Positions 30,358 through 42,500 of a stretch of 64,000 bases of DNA are shown here, one piece after another. The stretch's first letter is position 1. Every line of letters begins with the position of its first letter. This stretch comes from Microplitis mediator (lineage: Eukaryota; Arthropoda; Insecta; Hymenoptera; Braconidae), in assembly GCF_029852145.1 (NCBI RefSeq), contig NC_079972.1:8864986-8928985 (forward strand), written 5' to 3'. Below the pieces are notes generated by a model. It was not told the DNA's origin, ran no database searches, and worked only from the letters and a program-made list of their open reading frames with translations. The translations under genes and the position numbers were made by a program.

Positions 30358-30849
30358 TATCAATTGATTAATATCAAAGCCTAGTACGTAAAAAATAAAA
30401 TACTTCACATAACTTACTGGGTTAGCTGAAAAAAAAAAAAAAAATAAATGAATACACATATTTATATGTATATAAATATAAATATACTTCTAGTCTTTTT
30501 TCATGATGAATTGTTGACTTCTTTGTAATATAATATGACTATTAAATTTGTACTATACACTGTTGTACGTATATATATGATATATATATAATGAAAAATT
30601 AACATTAATGGTAATGATAATCATAATTATTATTGTGTGCTCACGGCAATAAAAATATATATAATTTAAGCTGTTGCTATTGATCAAGTTACTGTTAATA
30701 AATTTATTAACGATTAATGTGAATTAGATTAATAAAAAAAATTAATGAGAGATCTGCGAAAAATGGACTATCTAAGAATTTTTTCAAGTTATATGAAGAA
30801 ATCAATCAAATTTTGCTACATTCGATCATAAGTTAATTGTAGCAAGTCG

Positions 30850-31160
30850 TTACCGTAAATTTGTAGGAAGGGAACGGTAATCTACCGTGAAATTGCGGCT
30901 AATCTACGGTATTTCACTGTAAAGTGAATCATTGCACTGTAAAAACTGTAAAAATAAAAAAACATAGGTAAAAATGCCGTAAATTACGGCAAATTGCCGC
31001 ATTTTTACCGCAACTCACTGTAAAATACCGTAAATTACAGTCTATTACTGTAAATTGCGGTGAATGAAAGTAAGCTCCGGCAAATTTGACGTAGATGTAC
31101 CGTAATTTACAGTAAATTACGGCAAAATGCTGTAAATTACCGTAATTCGGATTCGTCACG
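30850..31160. repeat. Cluster of GTAAATTAC palindromes
   Basis: Roughly a dozen imperfect units of ccgtaaattacggc, accgtaatttacagt and cactgtaaa occur within 300 bp on both strands, preceded by cactgtaaaaactgtaaaaa. A weaker set lies at 44560-44715. Inverted-repeat-rich transposon interior of unknown family. Confidence 0.6.
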
Positions 31161-32140
31161 GAAAGTAAAATTTACTCCAAAGGGGAATTTATTGTGATAT
31201 CAAAACTCCGAATCGGAGTGAATGCTGATTGAAACAATATTCAGATATCCAGAAATTACTCCGTATGCAGATTCATTTTTTGTAAAAACTCTGGAACTTT
31301 GAGTGACGGAGTGAATTCAGATTCAAATAATATCAGTAATTACTTTAAATTCACTCCCGATTTTCGCTAGTCATAAAAACAAAAATCGATGAAAAAATGT
31401 TCACTTTTATAATTTAGATGTCCATCTTTCCTAGATCTCTCTTAATGTTAATCAACAAAAAAAAAATGCAATCATTAAAAAAAAAATCAGCAATAACTAA
31501 TATCGCATAAATTAATAGATAATAAGAATTTTTTTTTAACACTGATGTAAATTGTGTAAAAATAAATGTTTAGATTGTAATAAATATGATATAAAAATAC
31601 GTAATTGATATAAATATACTACTATAATAATCTAAATACGTAATTACTGCATAATTAAGCAACAAAAAACATAAATAAACTGTGATGTATAACGTTCGCA
31701 ATCGCTATTGATATTGAAAAAAAATTAATTTGTGTAAAATAAACCTTTGCTTTTTTTTTGTTAAGTAAAAAAAAAAAAAATAATCAACCCATTATTTTAA
31801 TTATGCAAATTAAATCATCGACAACAGTCAATATCTTCTGATGAACTAATTTTAATTAAATTGCATTTAATTTTTAAAAAAATTTTATCAATTGTATAAA
31901 ATAATAATTAAAAAAAATAACGAACTTTTAGTATGCAATTCTATAGTTTGTTGCGCGATTCCTAAAAAATTGTAATTATAAACAAAAAATGTATACAAAT
32001 TAGCTCATTGTTGGCATATCAATAAACAAATTAAAAAATTAAATGAGATCATTTTTTTATATCCAATTTTCTAGATAAGTAATTAGTGAGTTATGTAAAA
32101 TAGGTATTAAATTTTTCTAAGTAAGGTAAAGGGCCCTGTT
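31161..32140. repeat. Degenerate gaatcggagtgaa repeat and AT-rich DNA
   Basis: Between 31160 and 31380, words such as ctccgaatcggagtgaa and acggagtgaattcagattc recur and relate to the repeats at 33728 and 63960. The remainder to 32140 is AT-rich with nothing recognised. Confidence 0.4.
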
Positions 32141-32204
32141 TCTGACACTTTAAGAGTAAAGGTTGACCCTATTCAAAAATTCCCATAGAATCCACTCAAA
32201 TGCC

Positions 32205-32390
32205 CCGGGAAAAAATGCTCAGATATGATCATGTATGAATACTCAGATCTGATCAGATCCGAAAAATGGCCCTGCATGACCATACCTGCTCATACATGAT
32301 CATGCAGGGCCATTTTTTGGAACTGATTCTGCATGATCATATATAAACATGTATGATCGTATATGAACATGTATTATCGTATATAATATT
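32205..32390. repeat. Hairpin and catgtatgatc repeat block
   Basis: aaaaatggccctgcatgacc is mirrored by catgatcatgcagggccatt, a near-perfect stem, within a series of atgatcatgtatga units. It is preceded at 32165 by one arm of the palindromic MITE found at 21737. Confidence 0.6.
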
Positions 32391-32519
32391 GTAACGAATG
32401 TGAAACTGATCTTTTAAATATTTGAATAGCTAGAAAACAAATGCCTTCTTTTCTTGTTTTATAGATGCGCGACTAAAGTCAGTCAGTCTTATATTGACAG
32501 TTTAACAGCAAACATTGTA
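32390..32519 (+). mobile_element. LTR fragment
   Basis: tgtaacgaatgtgaaactga through gacagtttaacagcaaacat matches the reverse complement of 17154-17030 closely (differences mainly single bases). It keeps the TG start but is truncated at the other side. Confidence 0.75.
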
Positions 32520-33595
32520 ACACAATTTTTTCTAAGACATAAACAATTCAAATTATGTTGTAAAATATTATTATAAATATTCACGTAAAGAAACAAATTA
32601 TTACCATTATTGAAAATTATGATTGACTTTGAGGTTCTACAACTGTGACATACCTATACAATTTAGCCTAGTTATTGACACTCACATTTTGATAAGAAAA
32701 TGCTATTTAATATAATACATCAATATTTGAAACTAAATTACAGTTAATTATTAACCTGTCCATATATTTTTTATTATATTTTTATAGTTACATGGTGGTA
32801 AGATAACATATTCAATTTTGAACCGCTCTACCGTAAACTGATTACGCCATAACTGAAAAATGGCTCCCACAGCTACTGCCGGTTTAAAAATTTTTTTTAT
32901 GACGATATTTTATTTCTTTATTTTTGTTATTACTATTAATTAGGTACAGGATAAGTTTTTCAAATTAACAACAAATTTAGTTATCTATTCAAGTCAATTT
33001 TTTTTTTTAAATTTGAAATAAAGTTGAAAGTGTCAGAATCTGAAATAGCGTCGATAACTGGTCCCTTTACCTTAATTGAGATGATGATAAATAAATAATT
33101 AATAATAATAAAATAGTTTTGAAAAATTAAACTCGGTGGGTAAAAAAGTTTAAGGATAAAGTAACGCGGACGCGACTGGTCGGACAACAGGTGCACATCT
33201 CACAGGTGAGAGGCCGGGAAAATAGTTGTAAAAAAAAGTTAAATAAAATAAAATAAAACAAATGGAAAGAGAGGGAGGTAACCAAGGTGAGTGGTGGACT
33301 GAAGGGAACGTCTGCTGGCTCGATGATTCAGTTGCCTTGTTGCTTTTAGTACAATGCCGGTTGCTAAATCATTAACTTCATACTCTCTTTGTACTCTTAA
33401 CGAGACTCTTTTCTAGTCAACAGTTTTGTCCGTTACTTTTTTTTTTTTTTTTTATAATTTTTTTAATTAGTGTTTTCAAGAATTATTTAAATATTTATAC
33501 TGCAAAAATATTTTATATGAAGATTTTTTTTTTAAGTCCTCAACCATTTGCGCGGCTAATGTGAGCTTAAATATCTGTTCAAAAGTGAAAAGAGG
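32520..33595. other. Upstream region of Sans
   Basis: AT-rich with a more GC-balanced patch at 33150-33380, which may contain the promoter and 5' untranslated region. No TATA or initiator can be assigned with confidence. A T-run near 33440 precedes the coding start. Confidence 0.35.
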
Positions 33596-36500
33596 ATGTC
33601 CTCTGAAAGATTTCATAAGTACGTTTTTTTTTTTTTTTTATGCATATTGTTTATTTTTATTTATGACAGTGAAACCAGTTAACAACTAACAATTTTTTTA
33701 TTTAAAAAAAAACACACAAAATCAATCTCTACTACAAAAAAATCGGAAGTGAATTCGGAGTGAATATGAAATTTATTTCAATTCAAATTTTTTTCACCTC
33801 AAAGTTCTGAAGTTTAAAAAAAAACACTCATGCTCAGGGAATGTTATTTTTTTCTGGCGGAGTGATGTAAACTTTTTTTCTCTCGGAGGGAATGAACTAG
33901 ATAAAAAATCATCCGCATTAACTCAGAATTTAATCCGCGTTCGCTCCGAAATTTTTTTGATGCAGTAATAGACAAAAATTTGAAAAACGCACATTCAGGA
34001 ATTTTTGAAATCGCTGTGTTCATATTTTTAAATAATTGTTGAATAAAATATAAATTATTTATGAAAACAAATGTTCAGATCTTTGCAGTTTTAAATATCA
34101 ATTTTATTCGCATTTTTTTTTTAATTTGCAAATTTAAGTTGTTATTTAATAAATGAGTGTGAATGTAGCAGAATCAGACAAATTTAAAATTGTAAATAAA
34201 TAGAGTAATTAATTTAAAAAATAAAATTTATCAAAAATGCACTTATTAATTTTTTAATTTTTTACTCATATTTAATATAAATATTCAAATAAATTTTGAT
34301 TAATTTGGCCAGTAAGTTATTAAAATATTATCATTAAAAAAAAAATGTGATTTAATCATCGCTACACTTAATAAAAAAAAATTATCATAAATTTTAAAAG
34401 AATTAGATGAAAATAAAAATTAAATATCTTAAATAAATATCGCAGATAAATAATTATCAGTTATGAGAAGCATTATCTAGTGATAAATCGATAATAGAGT
34501 AAAGATAACAGATTTCACCTCGTTTTATTTATTTTCTATTTATTTATTTAAGTGAATAATTTTTTAATCATAAAACAAATGACGCAGGTTTCCTTGTTTG
34601 TAAATTTGAAAAGAGAAAATAGTTATAAATAAAAAGTGTCGAATGACATTTAGCAGTGACAAGTAGATATCGTATCGTAAATATAAAATAAAGTATAAAA
34701 AGAAACTTGGTTTAAAAAGGAGCATCAATGACAGATGATGATGGGGAAATTGTCATGTAGTTCGTTGCACTTGTAATTTTTCTAGTCTTAATTAAGATTT
34801 TAATCTCTATTCACTTACGTGTGGACACTTTTTTATATAGTATAATTAAAAAAAAAACAAATTGTGTTAGTCTTCGACATGTTAAGAAAATTTATTAATT
34901 AACAGAGCAAAAATATTTTCTAGTAATTTTTTTATTTTTTTTTCACGGTGAAAATACTTAACTTAGTTTACTTAAAACAATTATTTAAACTTGTATAGTG
35001 AATAATTTTAACAAGTGTCAGTATTTTTTAGTATCATTTTTTTTTTAAACAGAGCAGCTCGTGATGGAGCACTTGAGATCCTTAAAGAAGCAACACGAAA
35101 GGATTGCAATACGCGAGATGACGGAGGAATGACCCCAACGCTGTGGTCAGCTTTTGAAGGTCACGTCGATGCATTGAGACTGCTTGTCGCCAGGGGGTAT
35201 GTTTATTGTTTCTATAACAAATTATTGTTATTGTTATTATTATTATATATTTAATTTAAAATCATATCCAGATCAACTTAAGGCAGTATTCTACTTTGAA
35301 CGCTTAAAAAAAAGGCTTTTTTTATGAATTTTTAATGAGATTATAAATAAAGATATACGCCGCTCAAAAGTATTTAGCCACTCGGAAAAAGGTATTTTTT
35401 AAAAGTTTGAATCAATGAAATGACTTCATAGTAAATTTAATTAATTATTGGCAAACAGCTATACAAAATAACAATACGTTTTTTCCGGTGAAATACCAAC
35501 AATGAAACCTAATAAAGTTATTTTAATAGATTTATTGTTTGTAATATAAAGAAAAATGCAGGTGGCCAAATACTTTTGAGCGGTAGTGTACATGTAGGTT
35601 TTTTAGACTTAATAAATACTCTATGGCCATAGTAATTTTTGTAATGTATTTAGTTCAATTTCCATCAGATAGCCAACAAGGTTCGGCTTCACTATGACAC
35701 CATAACATTTAAAACAACAATAATATTTCAGTGTATTATTATATACTGAGATCCTATTCTTGTTTTAAATGCTATGGTATCATAGTGAAGCCGAATCCTG
35801 TTGGCTATCTGATAAAAATTAAAATTTTTAATAAAAAATCAAAAAACGTTTTCTATGTAAGCTACAAATCCTTATTTGATTAAATTCGACCCCGGGTCAA
35901 AAACAAAACTTGATTCAGGCTCGCTTCACCTTATTTTCTATTTAATTTATCGATTTGCCGACAATTTTCCGATAAGATTTCGACTTTTTCGACTTGAATT
36001 AAATTTTTGTCAACTTTCAGAACTTTTTTCATCTTAGTTTGAACTTATTCGTCTTCACTTCGGGCACGACTGTCATCCACCTTACTTTTGACTTGCTGAA
36101 CTAAGTAGTCAAAAAGTTATTTATTCGCCTTACTTTAGAATTGATCAAACAAGTCAAAAGCAAGCAGTAGTTTTTAGTGTAAAATGTGTTTTTTACGTTT
36201 TATCTTAGTTTTGACTTTTTTGCCTTATGATTTAAGTCGAATGAGTCTAAACTAAGTCAATTTCAACATGATCTTGACTTTTTCGTCTTAAAATTTAAGT
36301 CTCAATTACGTCTCAAAAAAATCTAAACCAAGTCAATTTCGTCTTAAATCGTGACTTAGTAAGCCAGTTAAGTCTAAACCAAGGCGAAAACTAAATATAT
36401 TTCATATTTCCGCAAAAAAAGTCGAGTCTGTCTTGTGAAAAACGGCTCTAAATTTCGACTGCGTAAACCAAGTCTAAATCAAGTTTTATTTTTGACCCAG

Positions 36501-39500
36501 GACGTAAAAAATATCTTTAGCCCTCGTAAATTAGTTTTTTTCAACAGTTAAATCGATATGCGTCATAACAAGTAATCAGAATAAATGGATGAACATCCAA
36601 CATTTAATTTTTTTTATTTGAAATAAATTTCAATATAAATTCTACACATTATATTTTTATGAAAATAACTGAATTTAATGATTATTGACCAAACATTTCC
36701 TTCGATATAGAAATTTTATTGAAAATGAAAAAAAGACATCTTACGCGTGTTGAATTGCCTTCAGACCAAATATATGAAGCGCTGATGAATGTTTAAAATT
36801 TATCAAATTTTTTTTTTATGAAACTTTTACAATAAAAATTTATTATTAGAAATAAGCACAAATAAATAGAACAATAAACATTATTTTTCTTATAAGTGCA
36901 CATCATTTTCGCGTTTAGAAAGTTTTATCGTTCTGACTCTTGTGTATTATCATGTTCAATAGCATGAAGTTGTACATATAATAATCATTTAACGAGGATA
37001 AACAAAAATGTAATCGATTGATTTCTAGGTTATTGTATTTATTATCAATTGTCATTGTTCGATTATTACGATTCCGATAATATCAACTACGTGTTACGTT
37101 TGATAAAAATAATGAATGGCTAATCTGGAATTATTTTTTATTCTAATAAAATTACAAAGGTAATTACTCTAGCTTCATAATTAGTTCATTATAAACTAAT
37201 CTTGATTTAACTTTTTTTTATTCACTGTCTTTTACGCATAATTGATAATGAGTAAATTAAGTTTAAAAAAAAATAATGATAATAATGAATAAAGAACATT
37301 CGCAATCACTTACATTGTCTTTATAATAATTTAATCTTATACTCTTTCGCTTACTGTATACAATTGATATTAATTCAATAGCAACTTTCATCAAGTCATC
37401 CCACGTCTTTTCTACAACGTAACAGTTTCATTGAAAAAATAACTTTTTTAAGAAAAAAAAAAAATAAGTAGGAAGAAAAATTTAATTTTTAATAAAATTT
37501 TTTACTTAACAACCGAGTATCTGAGAAAAAGAGAAAAAATAGGCTCTCTAAATTTGTTCAGATGAAATTTAAGAGGAACCAAAAGCGCATCTTCGATTTT
37601 TTTTTAAATTGACATAAGGGAGCAATCAGGTCTCCTACAATTTTAAATCTAAAGTTAATGAAAAATATTATTGAGGAGTACTTAAATTAAAATTTTGCTC
37701 AAACAATAAGATGACATTAAATTTTGATAACTTTTGAAAGAAAAAAAAAATTTCGATTTTTGGACATGACCCATCCTGCCAAGAATATTTTGCTAAATTT
37801 TGATCAAAAAATATTTAAAAATGTGCCAGTGGTAGTGAGAAGAACTGAGTCACTTAAAAAAAAAAAGTCTACATGCTGTAGGCAGGATAACTCATGACTG
37901 CCTCATCTGAAATTAAAAAACCAAAAAGATTTCTTTAGTATATAAGTTTATCTTGGATTTGAACGAAGGAATAAACAAATTATTCATTATTGAATTTTTG
38001 GTAAAAGTGCAATCAAAAAACTCTGATTTTTGCCAAAAATTGCTCCTTTTGTTTAATTAAAAAATAAGTAGTTATTGAAAAAAAAATCCTTCGTTCAAAT
38101 CGAAGATAAACTTATGTACTAAAGAAATCTCTTTGGTTTTTTGATTTCAGATGAAACAGTCATGATAACCTGCCTACGGCATGGAGACTTTTTTTTGAGG
38201 TGACTCGGTTCTCCCCACTACGACTGGCTTGTTTTTCAATATTTTTTTATGAAAATTTAGCAGAATATTCTTGGAATGATGCTTAATTATGTCACAAATT
38301 TTAAGAATTTTAATAACGAAGGTACTCTGAAAAAAAAAAAATCACAAAAATATATTCTTTATTTTGTATTTCAGACCCTATTCCCCCCTTAATGGCAAGG
38401 TTACCCTAATCGAATTTTTTTTCAAGTACCCATTTTGCCCCTTTTTCTTAAAAAAGAAAGTGTACATGTACACTATGATTTCTAAAAAAAATTATGAATG
38501 AAGAAAAAAAAATTCCAACTTTATTTTTATATTTTTTTTTTAATTCAAATTTCCGCTCTTTAATAATAACTATGAATAATGTAACGTAATAATAAATATA
38601 ACGAGTGTTTGATGCATCGAACAGCCGGATAAACCACACGACAGGTGGTCCGAAAGAACCGGAAATGTGCGGTGGAAGGTAAAGAGTGTGTAGCCGTGTA
38701 GACAATAATTCCCCGCGCAAAAATATATATATATACATATATTTATATATACATACGTAAATATACAGATATATATGGAGAAAGATAAATATACTCACTC
38801 GCACGTGTTTTCCTGATACAAATTGTATATAAATATATATTATATATATTTTATATATATGGTAACAGGCATGCGTAGACGCCGGTTTATATACGTATGT
38901 TTATATGAATGTATATACGCATGAATGTATTGCATGGATTGTTATGTACGTAAAGACAATCGAGCGTGTATGAAACAAAACCAAAGTAGAGTACGCGGAG
39001 TAGAGCAGAGCGTATTAAACGAAACGGAACGTACCGGAATGGGAAGAGATGTAATGCTTTTTAGCCGCTGTTAAAGAGCCGCCCCTATTACCTGTACACT
39101 CTTACATATATTATAAATATGCATGCTTATATGCACATTTAACTGGTTATGCCATAAACTCAGGCGCTAGAATAGGAAATAATGTTATCTAACGCTTTCT
39201 ATCTTTCTATACATTATCAGCATTGGAATGTTGATTATTTAGATTGTAGTTTATTTTATCATTTTTACCCTCTAATTTTTTTAGTAGATTTTTCAAAGAA
39301 TTTTTCATAATAAATCGAGTAGGTTCTAAAATAAAAATGATATATTATATACTGAAACGAAAGTGAAACTGATATTTTTAAATATTTGTGATAATAATCG
39401 ATAAGTTACTAGTTATTACAATATATATACATACGGAAAAAAAATAACTAGGTGGTGAAACATGAACCAGTCTAAATGGGTCACCATGAAAAAATCATAT

Positions 39501-42500
39501 TGGGGTAACATGAAAAATAATGTTCTAGGAACTTACCTTTCATGTTGCTACACTGTAAAAAGCGGTGTTAATATAGATTTACACCAGTGTAGGCGGTGTA
39601 ATTCTGCGGTGTTGAAATACCGGTATTAAATCAGTGTAAAAATGGAATAAATGCTACACCCTTGTAGGAAAAAAAATATAGACAACGAGGCCGGTCTTGG
39701 CACAATACTAGACTACCTAGACTAGGCCTCCAAAGGTTGGTCCGAGATCCAACCAACGTTCAAGTGACGAGCCTCGGTTTGCCAGTCTTGGGCCGATTTA
39801 GCCACTACTCAAGTAACAAGCCTTGGATTGCCAGTCTTGGGCTATTCAGCCAACGTTCAATTGACAAACCTTGTTTTGCCAGTCTTGGGGCAAGGTTCAG
39901 CCAATACTCAAGTGACAAGCCTTCGTTTACCAGTCTAAATAACAAATGGTATATACACGGAAACAAATTTTTGGTGACCACAAAACAAGATAACTTACGG
40001 TAGCAAAATTCTGCCTTAATATACGGATAACGAAGCATTTGTTGGGATTACAATGTTTTTGTAACGCTAACAAATTATTCGTTGGGCCAAGCAATGGTTT
40101 GTAACTGTAACAAAATTGTTGTGTTCTAATAAAAAAACTGATTTGTAAAAGTAACAAAATGAATTCGTAGCATTAACAAAAATTTTTGTATCCATAAGCT
40201 AAGATTACTTACGGTAGCAAATGCGGCTTTAAAATACGACGATATTCTTATAACAAACATCATGTGTTCTCATTTCTCATAACAAATCGACTTCTTAATT
40301 ACGACACAAATTAATTTGTTACCGTAAGCTAATCATGTTTGTCATTATAACAAAATCTTTCGTTATCCCGTCTTTTGTTCTCAGGACGAAATTCGTTTTT
40401 TCCGTGTAAAAACTTCTGGCTTCTATGTATAGCATAACAGCTTAGTGGATAAGATCCTTACCTAGCAGCCATGAAGGACCAGGTTTGAGACCCAGCAAAT
40501 GAAAAAAAAATTAGTTTCATCGATCCACCCGATTTCTCTATGTACAAATTTATTTTCATGTGTTACCATCACGTACATGTCTACTGATATTTTTTTTTTA
40601 ATTTATTATTAATAAGTATAGATGCTTATTGAGCTAGTCTTGGCACACTACTGGCTCTCGATATTGGGCCAATAGTTAGATGCAGTCTTGGCACAGTACT
40701 GTCATTAAGCTTGGCTCCGGGTAATCACTTCGATGCTTAGACAGATTTGGGCCAAGCTTGGATTTCAAGCTTCCCTCAGAATTAATAAGTCTTGCGCCGA
40801 GCCTCGGCCAAGCTTTGGTCTATTGTTTTTTTCTATAAGGGCAGTATACAAAGTATAAGACAATAAATAGCAGTCATAGTTTAAGTTTAGTTAAAAATTT
40901 ATGAACATAATTTACGTGAACATCAATATAATTATTGAAATATGTCCACTATACTTGTATTTTTATAATGAAGTGTATTTATAAATAAATTTAACCATAA
41001 ATATATATCTGTTTCAGAGGTGATCCAGATAAAACAGATCATTTTGGTAACACAGCGCTTCATTTGGCAGCGGCCCGTGGTCACGAATTCTGTGTGAAAT
41101 TTCTCGTTAAATTCGGTTGTAACATTTGGTCTCTGGACATTGATCGACATTCAGCACGTGAATTGGCAGCTATAAATGGCCGTGAAAATATTCTACAATT
41201 TCTCGACCTCGCTCAAGCGGAACAAGAAGCTATTAATCGTAAAAAAAGTAAACTGTTACGAGAAAAAGCGGAAAAGGATGCGGAAAAAAGGTCAGAATTA
41301 TTAAGAAAAAATAATAATAATAACCGACAATCAATAATTAATGGCTAATTATATTTTTTTTTTTACTGTAGGCTTAAAGAATATGTGAAGCGCCAAAAAA
41401 TAGCAGATATAAAAGCGGAAAAGGAACAAAAAAAATTATTAAAAGATCGCGCTAAAATGGACATTATTGATACAATTAATCACGAAAGTGTATTACCTCA
41501 TAGGCCTAGTATATTAACGTTTAAGGGACGTATGAAACCTTCACAAACATTTAGTGATATTGTTGGTACATTGTCAACAGCATCTAACACAGCACGTAGA
41601 CGAGGTAACAGTGCCGTTTGTCGTAAAGCTTTGGCAAAAAAAGCAGTCACTGATGATTTTAAAGTAATTGAGGTGATTAAAATTTTTCATTAACTTTTAT
41701 AAAATCAATGAATACAATATTTAAATAATTGAAAAATAAGGACTTAGAAGATAATTATTAACTAATGAGTTAATTTTTAGATTGAAGGTGATGGTAAAAG
41801 ATCTGTAAGAAGCCTGACAGGACTAAGAAGAGATTCAGAAGTGATGTATGTGGGTACTTATGAGACTCAAGCACAACAGCAGATAGGCAAGAGAGGAAAA
41901 ATATCTGATGTTTGGGGTACTCTTAGTAAAGCTCAGAGTACTCCAGATTTATTAGGAGATCGTGACTATGATGACGATGATATCCATGATGTCAATGGAT
42001 ATGGAAAAAATAATCTTGTTGAAGAAGCTGTACTTTTTCAGGAACCTGCTAGTATTTTCAACAGACCGGGGTTCGGTTCCGTTGCTTTTAGACGATCGGT
42101 AAATTTATTATTTTATTATTAATAATGATAATTATGTTTTGAATACATTACCTGTAGTAATAAGGAAGAGGTGCCTTGATTGTAAAAAAAATTTTAAGTA
42201 TAAATTTTAGGGACAGTTATTCCGTCGTAAGATTTCGCTATTTCACTTTTAATGTTACTATTAAAGTAGGGGTGTGCGAATACTCGAAACTACGAATTAT
42301 TAGAGGCGAATCGAATTGTCCGATTCGAGATTCACCTCGAAGATTCAAACTTTTTTAAATCTTACGTTCATTAGGTTTATGATTATATGGTCTACTTTCA
42401 GGTACAAATATAAATAATATAAGAGTTTTTCAATTTCATAAAGCCATAGATACTATCCAATTACTTTTGAAATATCAAAGCAGAAATGAACAATTCAAAT

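Larger units (their letters stand above)
39548..40835. repeat. cagtcttgggc repeat region with ~49-bp array
   Basis: About four tandem units at 39730-39935 (gccagtcttggg at 39781, 39830, 39878 and a variant at 39929). Related cttggcaca(a/c)tact words occur at 39692, 40637 and 40683, so one larger element seems to be split by the MITE at 39956. It opens next to cactgtaaaaagcggtg. The frames it creates are not genes. Confidence 0.6.

Noticed and set aside
38448..38804. 118-codon minus-strand frame in a Sans intron
   Set aside because: Low-complexity TA-rich part plus an unrelated segment; no family resemblance and no splice context.
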